Source of the DNA: Paeniglutamicibacter kerguelensis
GTDB lineage: Bacteria; Actinomycetota; Actinomycetes; Actinomycetales; Micrococcaceae
Assembly (NCBI RefSeq): GCF_017876535.1
Contig: NZ_JAGIOF010000001.1
Coordinates: 2,294,001-2,358,000 of the forward strand
Direction: 5' to 3'
DNA: 64,000 bases
The translations under genes and the position numbers were made by a program. Below the pieces are notes generated by a model that was given only the letters and a program-made list of their open reading frames with translations, was not told where the DNA came from and made no database searches. Shown here in pieces: positions 9,375 through 17,103 of the stretch. Every line of letters begins with the position of its first letter. Positions within the stretch are counted from its first letter, which is position 1.

Positions 9375-9809
9375 ATGGCAGTAACACGAAGCGCAAGCAC
9401 CGTCTGGACCGGGGATTTGGTCTCGGGCGCCGGGGAAACCACGTTTGAGACCTCAAAGATCGGCACCTTCCCCGTGACGTGGCGGGCGCGCGCCGAGGCC
9501 GCGGAAGGCAAGACCAGCCCGGAGGAACTCATCGCCGCGGCACATGCAACCTGCTACTCCATGGCGCTCAGCAACATGCTGAAGGAGTCGGGCCACACTG
9601 CCGACAAGCTGGCGACCACCGCGGAAGTTGATTTCGACACCAGCGACGGCGCAAGGATCAGTGAGATTCGTTTGACGTTGGAGGCCACGGTTCCAGGCCT
9701 GGAAGACGCGGAATTCCAGAAGCTGGCCCAAGCTGCCAAGGAAGGTTGTCCCGTATCTGCGGCCTTGGCCGCGGTTCCTTCAATCACCCTGGATGCACGT
9801 CTGGCATAG
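9375..9809 (+). CDS. OsmC/Ohr family peroxiredoxin-like protein
   Basis: A 144-residue protein of the OsmC family, which reduces organic hydroperoxides with two conserved cysteines. These appear as ATCYSMAL (about residue 60) and CPVSAAL (about residue 125). The N-terminus TVWTGDLVSGAGETTFET is typical of the OsmC branch rather than Ohr. An open frame extends upstream to 9195, but the ATG at 9375 is preferred because AAGGAG lies 8 bp upstream. Monocistronic, convergent with the kinase gene. The 209 bp upstream hold no other gene. Confidence 0.9.
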   Translation: MAVTRSASTVWTGDLVSGAGETTFETSKIGTFPVTWRARAEAAEGKTSPEELIAAAHATCYSMALSNMLKESGHTADKLATTAEVDFDTSDGARISEIRLTLEATVPGLEDAEFQKLAQAAKEGCPVSAALAAVPSITLDARLA

Positions 9810-9881
9810 CCTTTGGCGGGTGTTGCTGGTTCGCTGAGATCCAATTGCGCGAACCACCAGCACCCGCTTTTCCTTGAACCT

Positions 9882-11528
9882 TCAGGGTTGGCCATCCGGC
9901 ATCGAACCGACATCCCAGATTTTCCAGTTCTTCTTGTCCCGGCGCAGTTCAATACGCACAGGCTGCCGTTCCGCATCTTTCGCGGCAAAAACAACCTTCC
10001 CGACACCGTCCACGTACCGGTAGCCGCTCTGCGTGCTGCTTGCCTCCACGAAAGCACTGCCGTTGCTCCCAACGGCCATAAGGGACACGTGTTCCATTGA
10101 CGTTTGCAGGGACTCCAGCTTTAGCTGGTTTCGCTTCAAAAGGGCCAGGATTTCGCTGTCGCGTGCCATTGAAGGAGAACCTGGCACGTGAATTGCCTTG
10201 AGCGCCCTTGCATCGCCATTCATCAAGATCTTGTCCCTCCGCAACGTCAGGTCCACGGCAGCCAAGAGTATTTCGTCGTGTTCGCGTCCCACTCCCGGAC
10301 GCATTCCGCCTGAGGCGGCCGTCTCCTGCACCGCCCCTCCAGCGAACGGTGACTCAATTTCATGTGCATCCGCTGGGGACACAGGGATCTCTATCGACTG
10401 GGCGATAACGGCCCCGGATGCAACCACCACGATCCCGAGCAGGCCGGCAACTGCCAACTTTCGTCTCCCGCTCGCCAGCGAATGGATCCGATGCCCATGG
10501 GCCTCGGACGTTCCACCGCTGCCTTTACGGCGGAGGGGCAACGAAGGGCTCTTCCCCGCCGTTGCCGGCGAACCTTGTGGACTATCCTTGGACTTTCGCG
10601 CAACCCGCTCTCGGCGATTCGTTGGGACTCCCTTCGCCGGCTCTGCTTCCGATTCGACCTGCTTGAACCTTGCGAATGGTGTCCTTTTTCGCGGCGACTG
10701 GCGTGTGGTGACCATGTGTCTGAGCGCCTCCGGCTCGACTGCCGAACCGAGCTCCACGGCAGTCGGGTCACCACCGGAAAAGATTCGATGGGCGAACTGT
10801 CCTGCGCTGGGCCGCCGCATCGGGTCGGCGGCAAGCCCGTCCTCAAGAAGGATCGCGAGATTGTCGTTTACTTCCGGAACCATCGCCCCTATGGGGATTC
10901 GGTTTGTTGCCAAGGCTGGCGCCCGCCCTGTCAGCAGGTACCAGGTACAGGCAGCCAAGGCGTAGATGTCACGGGCGGGTTCAAGTTCACCGGGTTCGGC
11001 AATCTCCGTGACTTCAGGTGCGCAGAACCCGATTGTTCCATACTCGGCAGGAGTTTCGCCACGAATCGAGTGGGTTCCGAAGTCTCCGAGTTTGGGTTTT
11101 CCTTCGGCGGTGAACAGGATGTTTCTTGGACTCACATCGCCATGGGTCAATCCCTGATCGTGAAGAAACTGCAGGGCTTCGGCAATCGGCGCAATCACCG
11201 TCAGCACCTCCCCAACGCTCAGCGGTCCCCGGGCCGCAACCACCGCGGCGGCGCTGCCGGCAGGGCAGTACTCCATCAAGATTCCCGGGCCTTGGGAGGA
11301 CTCCACCATGCCGTGTTCGTGTACCAGGAATTCATGATGCAGGTTCAAACCGCCGGCTCCAATCCGTCGCAACGATTCGTCATATCCGATGATCTTTACG
11401 GCCAGTTCCTCACCCGAATCGGCGTCTTGAATAACCCATACTGTTCCGTTTCCACCTTGTCCCAGATATCGATTGGTGTCATATCCGGCAATTTGCGGTT
11501 GTTGCCGCGGTTCATCACGCGTTTCCAT
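9882..11528 (-). CDS. Membrane-anchored Ser/Thr protein kinase with HGD catalytic loop
   Basis: A 548-residue protein. The N-terminal kinase domain has the glycine loop GQGGNG (23-28), the ATP-binding lysine in AVK (K45), the catalytic loop THGDVSPRN (H129, G130, D131, N136) and DFG (149-151). The arginine of HRD is replaced by glycine, so activation-loop phosphorylation may not be needed. About 100 basic, disordered residues follow, then a single membrane helix (about 358-378) and a roughly 170-residue C-terminal part predicted to lie outside the membrane; I recognise no domain in it. The topology parallels PknB-type kinases, but there are no PASTA repeats. It is divergent from lipB; its substrates are unknown. 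Confidence 0.88.
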   Translation of the reverse strand: METRDEPRQQPQIAGYDTNRYLGQGGNGTVWVIQDADSGEELAVKIIGYDESLRRIGAGGLNLHHEFLVHEHGMVESSQGPGILMEYCPAGSAAAVVAARGPLSVGEVLTVIAPIAEALQFLHDQGLTHGDVSPRNILFTAEGKPKLGDFGTHSIRGETPAEYGTIGFCAPEVTEIAEPGELEPARDIYALAACTWYLLTGRAPALATNRIPIGAMVPEVNDNLAILLEDGLAADPMRRPSAGQFAHRIFSGGDPTAVELGSAVEPEALRHMVTTRQSPRKRTPFARFKQVESEAEPAKGVPTNRRERVARKSKDSPQGSPATAGKSPSLPLRRKGSGGTSEAHGHRIHSLASGRRKLAVAGLLGIVVVASGAVIAQSIEIPVSPADAHEIESPFAGGAVQETAASGGMRPGVGREHDEILLAAVDLTLRRDKILMNGDARALKAIHVPGSPSMARDSEILALLKRNQLKLESLQTSMEHVSLMAVGSNGSAFVEASSTQSGYRYVDGVGKVVFAAKDAERQPVRIELRRDKKNWKIWDVGSMPDGQP

Positions 11529-11618
11529 GCATTAGTTCTACGCTTCATAGAAGAATCTTGTTTTGGTTATCCACAAGACGTGTGTCTATTCAAATTCGAA
11601 GGCTGTCTTCGATAGGCG

Positions 11619-11624
11619 TACCGT
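11619..11624 (+). promoter_or_regulatory. Putative -10 element (TACCGT) of lipB
   Basis: TACCGT ends 7 bp before the lipB ATG, and no ribosome-binding site is present, consistent with a leaderless mRNA. A weak -35 candidate, TTCGAA, lies 18 bp upstream (11595-11600). Confidence 0.35.
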
Positions 11625-11631
11625 ATTGGCC

Positions 11632-12312
11632 ATGAGCATCGAATTCGAGCGAATTGGCCTGGCTCCGGAGCTGGTCGACTATCGCGAGGCATGGGAATTG
11701 CAACGGCGCGTTCATGAGGAAGTCACGCACGGGAGCACAGGACCCGTTGTCTTCCTCCTGGAACACGAAGAAGTGTATACCGCAGGCCGCCTGACGGAAC
11801 CTGAAGACCTACCAGTGGACGGAACACCCGTCATTGACGTTGATCGGGGCGGAAAGCTGACCTGGCACGGCCCCGGGCAGCTTGTCGGATACTCGATCGT
11901 CCGCTTGTTGGACATGAAAGGCATCCGCGAGTATGTCTCGGTCCTCGAGGAAGCAATGATCAACGTGTCCACCGGGTATGGCATTCCCGCCGCCCGCATC
12001 AAGGGCCGTAGTGGCGTGTGGGTGCTGGGCACCGATGGCGCCCAAGACCGCAAACTCGGCGCCATCGGCATTCGCGTGGACCACGGCGTCACAATGCACG
12101 GTTTCGCTTTCAACTGCTCCAACGACCTCTCCCCCTACGCACAAATCATCCCCTGTGGAATCACCGACGCCGGGGTCACAAGCCTCAGCGAAGAAACTGG
12201 AACCACCATCACTCCAGCCGATGTCCTTGACCGTATCGAGAAAGAACTCGATGCTTTATTGAGCCCCATCGTGTCACTGACAGCAACCACCCCGGAAAGA
12301 GCCAACCGATGA
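11632..12312 (+). CDS. lipB: Lipoyl(octanoyl) transferase
   Basis: A 226-residue enzyme that moves octanoate from acyl carrier protein to lipoyl domains, the first step of lipoate synthesis. The conserved [15 protein letters not shown] segment is present. The catalytic lysine lies in [10 protein letters not shown] and the acyl-cysteine in IIPCGITD. The frame is open upstream to 11563, but ATG 11632 starts the conserved [10 protein letters not shown] sequence. The stop overlaps the lipA start (ATGA), so the two are translationally coupled. Confidence 0.95.
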   Translation: MSIEFERIGLAPELVDYREAWELQRRVHEEVTHGSTGPVVFLLEHEEVYTAGRLTEPEDLPVDGTPVIDVDRGGKLTWHGPGQLVGYSIVRLLDMKGIREYVSVLEEAMINVSTGYGIPAARIKGRSGVWVLGTDGAQDRKLGAIGIRVDHGVTMHGFAFNCSNDLSPYAQIIPCGITDAGVTSLSEETGTTITPADVLDRIEKELDALLSPIVSLTATTPERANR

Positions 12313-13310
12313 CCGCCGCACCCGAAGGCCGCCGCCTGTTGCGCATTGAACAGCGCAACTCCGCAACACCCGTAGAACGGAAACCAGCCTGGATCAAGGC
12401 CAAGGTCAACATCGGCCCGGAATACGTGGGCCTAAAGAAACTCGTCAAGTCCGAGGGCCTGAACACCGTCTGCGAGGAAGCGGGCTGCCCGAACATCTTC
12501 GAATGTTGGGAAGACAAGGAAGCGACCTTCCTCATCGGCGGCTCCGAATGCACCCGCCGCTGCGATTTCTGCCAGATCGACACCGGCAAGCCCCAGGCCA
12601 TCGACCGTGCCGAGCCTTTCAAGGTCGCCATGAGCGTCAAGAAGATGGGTCTGCGCTACGCAACCGTCACGGGCGTCGCCCGCGACGACTTGGAGGACGA
12701 GGGAACCTGGCTTTACGCCGAGACCGTTCGACGCATTCACCAGTTGAACCCCGGCACCGGAGTTGAACTGCTGATTCCCGATTTCTCCGGTAAACCGGAA
12801 TTCCTCGACGAAATCTGCGCATCCGCCCCAGAGGTCTATGCCCACAACCTCGAGACGGTACCTCGACTATTCAAGTCCATCCGCCCGGCCTTCCGTTACG
12901 ATCGCTCACTTGACGTCATCTCCCAGGGCCGCGCCAACGGGATGATCACCAAGTCCAACCTGATTCTTGGCATGGGTGAAACCCGCGAGGAAGTCACCGA
13001 CGCCATCAAGGATCTCGTGGATGCCGGCTGCGACCTGTTGACCATCACCCAGTACCTGCGCCCGACCGAACGCCACCACCCTGTTGAACGCTGGGTCAAG
13101 CCGCAGGAATTCGTGGAATTGCAGCAGGAAGCCGAAGAGCTCGGCATGCTCGGCGTCATGAGCGGCCCGCTGGTTCGTTCCTCCTACCGCGCCGGACGCC
13201 TGTGGGCCAGTGCCATGCGCAAGAAGGGGCTTCCGATTCCCGAAGCCCTGGCCCACATAGAAAGTTCCGGAGACACGCGGCAGGAGGCGTCCTCTCTGGT
13301 CGGCACATAG
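12309..13310 (+). CDS. lipA: Lipoyl synthase
   Basis: A 333-residue radical SAM enzyme that inserts two sulfur atoms into octanoyl-lipoyl domains. It has the auxiliary-cluster cysteines [12 protein letters not shown] (C55, C60, C66) and the radical SAM motif CTRRCDFC (C81, C85, C88), and length is normal for LipA. The start overlaps the lipB stop by 4 bp. Together with lipB it would activate the E2 encoded at 6963-8684. The DUF4191 gene follows after 31 bp. Confidence 0.97.
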   Translation: MTAAPEGRRLLRIEQRNSATPVERKPAWIKAKVNIGPEYVGLKKLVKSEGLNTVCEEAGCPNIFECWEDKEATFLIGGSECTRRCDFCQIDTGKPQAIDRAEPFKVAMSVKKMGLRYATVTGVARDDLEDEGTWLYAETVRRIHQLNPGTGVELLIPDFSGKPEFLDEICASAPEVYAHNLETVPRLFKSIRPAFRYDRSLDVISQGRANGMITKSNLILGMGETREEVTDAIKDLVDAGCDLLTITQYLRPTERHHPVERWVKPQEFVELQQEAEELGMLGVMSGPLVRSSYRAGRLWASAMRKKGLPIPEALAHIESSGDTRQEASSLVGT

Positions 13311-13341
13311 TCAGCCACGCATCGCGTAGAATTGAAATACT

Positions 13342-14094
13342 ATGGCCAAAAACACCGATAATGCCTCGAGCGAGGCTGCAAGCCCAAAGCGCGGACTCTT
13401 TTCGCGCAAGCCAAAGGCCGAGAAGGCCACTAAGGAACCAGGCCGGCTGAAACAGCTGGGCCAGGTCTTCCAGATGACTCGCAAGAACGACCCGATGGTC
13501 GTTTGGCTGATGATTCTGGCGGCCCTTGGCGTGCTGGTAGTGGGCCTCGTTGTTGGCCTGCTGATCAAGAACTGGATCACCGCGCTTCTCATCTCGATCC
13601 CGCTGGCATTGTTGGCTGCAACGATGATTCTTTCCCGCCGCGCCGAAAAGGCCGCGTTCAAGCAGCTCGAAGGACGCCCCGGTGCTGCCGGTGCGGCCAT
13701 GAGCGTGCTTCGCCGCGGTTGGATCCTCAAGGACGAGCCCGTTGCGGTCAACCCCCGCACCAAGGACCTGGTCTTCCTGGGCATCGGTCGCGCGGGCGTT
13801 GTACTTGTGACCGAGGGGCCGACCACGCGCGTTCGCACGTTGGTTGACGCGGAACGCAAGCGCATGAACCGCGTTCTTCCCAACGTCCCGATCCACGTGA
13901 TCAATGCCGGCAGTGACGAAGGACAGGTTCCTTTGGCTGAGGTCGGCAAGGCGATGAAGAAGCTTCCCAAGTCGATCACCAAGCTCGAGATCAGCGCCGT
14001 TGACAAGCGACTGAGCACCCTGGGTAGCGCCCGCTTGCCGATTCCCAAGGGAATCGACCCGAACCGGGCCCGCCCGGATCGCCGCGGACGCTAG
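13342..14094 (+). CDS. DUF4191 domain-containing membrane protein
   Basis: A 250-residue protein. It has a charged N-terminal tail of about 40 residues, two adjacent membrane helices (about residues 52-95, MVVWLMILAALGVLVVGLVV and ITALLISIPLALLAATMIL), then a basic soluble domain with RGWILKDEPVAVNPRTKDLV and a terminal RPDRRGR. This matches DUF4191, a family commonly found next to lipA in actinobacteria and of unknown function. A -10-like TAGAAT (13327-13332) lies 9 bp before the ATG, so it may have its own promoter as well as read-through from lipA. Confidence 0.85.
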   Translation: MAKNTDNASSEAASPKRGLFSRKPKAEKATKEPGRLKQLGQVFQMTRKNDPMVVWLMILAALGVLVVGLVVGLLIKNWITALLISIPLALLAATMILSRRAEKAAFKQLEGRPGAAGAAMSVLRRGWILKDEPVAVNPRTKDLVFLGIGRAGVVLVTEGPTTRVRTLVDAERKRMNRVLPNVPIHVINAGSDEGQVPLAEVGKAMKKLPKSITKLEISAVDKRLSTLGSARLPIPKGIDPNRARPDRRGR

Positions 14095-14107
14095 AGAACA
14101 GCACTTG

Positions 14108-14160
14108 TTAAATGAGTGAGGGGCTGGAACCGTTTTGGTTCCAGCCCCTCACTCATTTAA
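14108..14160. terminator. Bidirectional terminator between DUF4191 and RDD genes
   Basis: A 24-bp perfect stem (14108-14131 with 14137-14160) and a 5-nt loop lie between the two convergent genes. The stem is flanked by A-rich and T-rich ends in both directions. Confidence 0.9.
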
Positions 14161-14187
14161 CCGTTTCAGACCCGGCTCAAAGCCGAA

Positions 14188-14622
14188 TTAGATACGTACG
14201 AGAATGGTCTTGCCCAGCCGATCGTGGTAACCACGCTGGTCGGAATCGCTCAGCAGCGGCGGGATCACCAAGCAGATCAGCAAGGTCCGAATGATCCCGG
14301 TTAACGGCTTCACCGCGGTCCCGTCCATACCCTGCACCTGCATCCCGAAGATGCGGTGGCCGATTGAGTGGCCTGTGACACCAACGAAGAGCATTTGCAT
14401 GGCGGCAAAGATCACCAGGTTCGCCGTCGTGTCGGCCTTGAAGAAAATCAGCGAAATCAGCATCGCGATTCCCCAGTCAACCAGCAGGGCGCCAACGCGC
14501 CGTCCGATCCGCGCCACGGAGCCCGGCCCGCTTTCGGGGCGCCCCAATCGCTTGCCTGGCCATTCCTGGTTACTCAGTTGCGGCGGGCCCTCGAGCCACG
14601 AGCCAAAATCTTTTCTTTCCAC
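14188..14622 (-). CDS. RDD family membrane protein
   Basis: A 144-residue protein with an N-terminal WLEGPPQ segment, then RIGRRVGALLVDWGIAML, which carries the Arg/Asp signature of RDD proteins, and three hydrophobic segments. RDD proteins are small membrane proteins of mostly unknown or transport-related function. The frame is open upstream to 14700. The GTG at 14622 is preferred because the sequence from there matches the family start and because TAGTCT lies 7 bp upstream. It is divergent from glnA1. Confidence 0.85.
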   Translation of the reverse strand: MERKDFGSWLEGPPQLSNQEWPGKRLGRPESGPGSVARIGRRVGALLVDWGIAMLISLIFFKADTTANLVIFAAMQMLFVGVTGHSIGHRIFGMQVQGMDGTAVKPLTGIIRTLLICLVIPPLLSDSDQRGYHDRLGKTILVRI

Positions 14623-14629
14623 ATCTACC

Positions 14630-14635
14630 AGACTA
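14630..14635 (-). promoter_or_regulatory. Putative -10 element (TAGTCT) of the RDD gene
   Basis: Read on the minus strand, TAGTCT ends 7 bp before the GTG at 14622 and there is no ribosome-binding site, as in other leaderless candidates in this window. Confidence 0.4.
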
Positions 14636-14755
14636 CCGGGGTGCGCCAACTTGCGCTCCGGCGCCCGTTTTTCTAGGCTTCCAAGTGGGCCATGCCACAC
14701 CCTCGATCGCCAGTGTGATTCACCTCATGTACCTCAGGGTGAAATCCTCGTCCGT

Positions 14756-14793
14756 GTAACGTACTTGAAACAATCGAGACACAGTAGAGTAAC
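14756..14793 (+). promoter_or_regulatory. GlnR-like operator upstream of glnA1
   Basis: Four 5-bp half-sites at exact 11-bp steps: GTAAC (14756), GAAAC (14767), GACAC (14778), GTAAC (14789). The GlnR operator described in Streptomyces and mycobacteria is an alternating gTnAC-n6-GaAAC arrangement. The first two half-sites match fully and the last two have one mismatch each. It lies about 105 bp before the glnA1 start, a position suited to activation or repression by an OmpR-type GlnR. Confidence 0.6.
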
Positions 14794-14896
14794 GGCAACG
14801 GTCTATGGTTGATAACGAAGGAAGGGAAGACCCGCGTTTTCCCTTCTACGGCAGCCCCAGCCGCACCCCGAAGAAACCACACAGGAGCCCCTGACT

Positions 14897-16321
14897 ATGT
14901 TCAAGAGTCCAGAAGAAGTCATGGCATACATTGCCGAAGAAGACGTCAAGTTCGTCGATATCCGTTTCACGGACCTCCCCGGCGTTCAGCAGCACTTCAA
15001 CGTCCCGGCCCGCACGGTCGACGCTGACTTCTTCCTCAACGGCCAGCTCTTCGATGGTTCCTCGATCCGCGGCTTCGCCGGCATCGCCGACTCCGACATG
15101 CAGCTGATCCCTGACGTGACCTCGGGGTTCGTTGACCCGTTCCGCCTGGAGAAGACCCTGGCGTTCAACTTCTCGATCGTGAACCCGCGCACCGGCGAGC
15201 CGTACCACCGCGACCCGCGCGGCGTTGCCGAGCGCGCCGAGGCCTACCTGACCTCCACCGGCATCGCCGACACCGCATTCTTCGCACCCGAAGCCGAATT
15301 CTTCATCTTCGACAACGTGCAGTACGAATCCAAGCCGCAGGGCTCTTTCTACAAGGTTGATTCCATCGAGGCTCCGTGGAACACCGGCAAGAAGGAAGAA
15401 GGCGGCAACCAGGGTTACAAGACCCCCTTCAAGGGCGGTTACTTCCCGGTCTCCCCAACCGACAAGCAGGCCGACCTGCGCGACGCCATCTGCCTTGAGC
15501 TCGAGGCCGCAGGCCTTGAGGTCGAGCGCAGCCACCACGAGGTTGGCGCCGCCGGCCAGGCCGAGATCAACTACAAGTTCAACACGCTGACCCACTCGGC
15601 CGATGACATCCTGAAATTCAAGTACATCGTCAAGAACGTGGCCGATGCCTGGGGCAAGTCCGCAACCTTCATGCCGAAGCCGATCTTCGGTGACAACGGC
15701 TCGGGCATGCACTGCCACCAGTCTCTCTGGGCCAACGGCGTTCCGCTGTTCTACGACGAGAAGGGCTACGCCGGCCTCTCGGACATGGCCCGCTGGTACA
15801 TCGGCGGCCTGCTGAAGCACGCCTCGGCCGTGTTGGCCTTCACCAACCCGACCGTGAACTCCTACCGCCGCCTGGTCAAGGGCTTCGAGGCACCGGTCAA
15901 CATGGTGTACTCGCAGGGCAACCGCTCGGCAGGCATCCGCATCCCGATCACCGGATCGAACCCGAAGGCCAAGCGCATCGAATTCCGCGCACCGGATGCT
16001 GCCTCGAACCCGTACCTGGCATTTGCCGCACAGCTGATGGCAGGCCTTGACGGCATCAAGAACCGCATCGAGCCGGCAGACCCGATCGACAAGGACCTCT
16101 ACGAGCTCCCGGCCGAAGAAGCCAAGGACATCCAGGTTGCTCCGAGCTCCCTGGAAGAAGCCCTGCTGGCCCTCGAAGCAGACTACGAGTTCCTTCTTGA
16201 GGGCGACGTCTTCACCGAGGACCTGGTCCGCACCTGGATCGAATACAAGCGCGAACACGAAATCAAGCCGCTGTCGCTGCGCCCGAACCCGTACGAGTTT
16301 GAGCTGTACTACGGCTGCTAG
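14897..16321 (+). CDS. glnA: Glutamine synthetase type I (GlnA1)
   Basis: A 474-residue enzyme that makes glutamine from glutamate, ammonia and ATP and forms dodecamers in the cytoplasm. It has DGSSIRGF near the N-terminus, the metal ligands in APEAEFFIF, the [10 protein letters not shown] active-site segment and NRSAGIRIP. The adenylylation site is LYELPAEE with Tyr402, so it is the expected target of GlnE, encoded downstream at 17104-20121. ATG 14897 opens the canonical [12 protein letters not shown] sequence. A GlnR-like operator precedes it and a strong terminator follows. Confidence 0.97.
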   Translation: MFKSPEEVMAYIAEEDVKFVDIRFTDLPGVQQHFNVPARTVDADFFLNGQLFDGSSIRGFAGIADSDMQLIPDVTSGFVDPFRLEKTLAFNFSIVNPRTGEPYHRDPRGVAERAEAYLTSTGIADTAFFAPEAEFFIFDNVQYESKPQGSFYKVDSIEAPWNTGKKEEGGNQGYKTPFKGGYFPVSPTDKQADLRDAICLELEAAGLEVERSHHEVGAAGQAEINYKFNTLTHSADDILKFKYIVKNVADAWGKSATFMPKPIFGDNGSGMHCHQSLWANGVPLFYDEKGYAGLSDMARWYIGGLLKHASAVLAFTNPTVNSYRRLVKGFEAPVNMVYSQGNRSAGIRIPITGSNPKAKRIEFRAPDAASNPYLAFAAQLMAGLDGIKNRIEPADPIDKDLYELPAEEAKDIQVAPSSLEEALLALEADYEFLLEGDVFTEDLVRTWIEYKREHEIKPLSLRPNPYEFELYYGC

Positions 16322-16368
16322 CCAGTCCATGGGGACAGCCGGGGCTTAGCCCGCAGGGAGTCCGCACA

Positions 16369-16404
16369 AAAGGGAGCCAACGACGATTGTCGTTGGCTCC
16401 CTTT
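16369..16404 (+). terminator. Terminator after glnA1
   Basis: A 16-bp perfect stem (16369-16384 with 16389-16404), a 4-nt loop and a final TTT lie 48 bp after the glnA1 stop. It can also serve the convergent minus-strand unit that ends at 16437. Confidence 0.9.
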
Positions 16405-16436
16405 CGTTGTATCGGGCGTTCAGCTCCCGGCTGCGG

Positions 16437-16679
16437 TCAGCCGAACACGACGATCCCGTCGGTGCCCGCCAGCCTTTCGACATCACCCAGGAAACGCTTT
16501 CCTTCGACCCAGGCATAGCCGGCGGGCGAGAACTCGCGCAGGATCGCCAGTTCGCCGCCAACCGGCTTCACAACTACGGCCAGCGCGCCGTTGTCGAGGA
16601 TCTTGTAGGCAACCTGGGAGCCTTCCTCGTCATCGTTCCTGTACTTCTCCCCTGTTGCCAACGCAACGACCACGGACAC
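16437..16679 (-). CDS. Small hypothetical protein (80 aa)
   Basis: An 80-residue soluble protein beginning SVVVALATGEKYRND and ending GTDGIVVFG. I recognise no family. The start is GTG at 16679, supported by a GGGGAGGG ribosome-binding site 6 bp upstream. It lies 23 bp after the cupin gene on the same strand, so the two are probably co-transcribed. The open frame, start signal and gene spacing make it likely to be real. Confidence 0.55.
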   Translation of the reverse strand: MSVVVALATGEKYRNDDEEGSQVAYKILDNGALAVVVKPVGGELAILREFSPAGYAWVEGKRFLGDVERLAGTDGIVVFG

Positions 16680-16702
16680 GGCGGACCCTCCCCTGTCCCC
16701 GG

Positions 16703-17032
16703 CTAGCCCGCGATGGTGGTCAGCAGGAACGAGCTGTCCGACTCGGCCACCACATCATGAAGCGCATCAGGCAGCACAAACAGGCCGCCGTGGGCGATGG
16801 CCGCGGTCTGCCCCTCCCAGCTGACAAGAATGTTGCCGCGCAGCACCAGCAGCGTCGCCGCTTCCGGCTTGGGGTGCTCGTTCAAGCTGGATCCGGAGGT
16901 CAGGGTGATCAAGGTGTGGCGCAGCCGCCCGTCCTTGAGCACCGCCACGGCACTGCGCCCGTTGGCCGTGGCCGCGGCCTTTGCCAACTCGCGTTCGACC
17001 AGGTCATCCATTTCGGCTCGGGTGATATGCAT
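16703..17032 (-). CDS. Cupin-fold small protein
   Basis: A 109-residue protein with a single cupin-like domain: SSLNEHPKPEAATLLVLRGNILVSWEGQ, then an ALHDVVAE segment that stands for the second cupin motif. In RNA/metal-binding cupins these histidines hold a metal. Actinobacterial relatives are annotated only as cupin or LuxR-like cupin proteins. ATG 17032 (MHITRAEMDDLV) is preferred over an in-frame upstream start at 17065 because GGTAGG lies upstream. It is downstream of glnE on the same strand. Confidence 0.7.
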   Translation of the reverse strand: MHITRAEMDDLVERELAKAAATANGRSAVAVLKDGRLRHTLITLTSGSSLNEHPKPEAATLLVLRGNILVSWEGQTAAIAHGGLFVLPDALHDVVAESDSSFLLTTIAG

Positions 17033-17103
17033 GGCAGGGATGCCTACCTTTCGAATTGACGGCAACGGGTGCTGCTACCTACTATGCCCCGGGTTCCGGC
17101 GAA

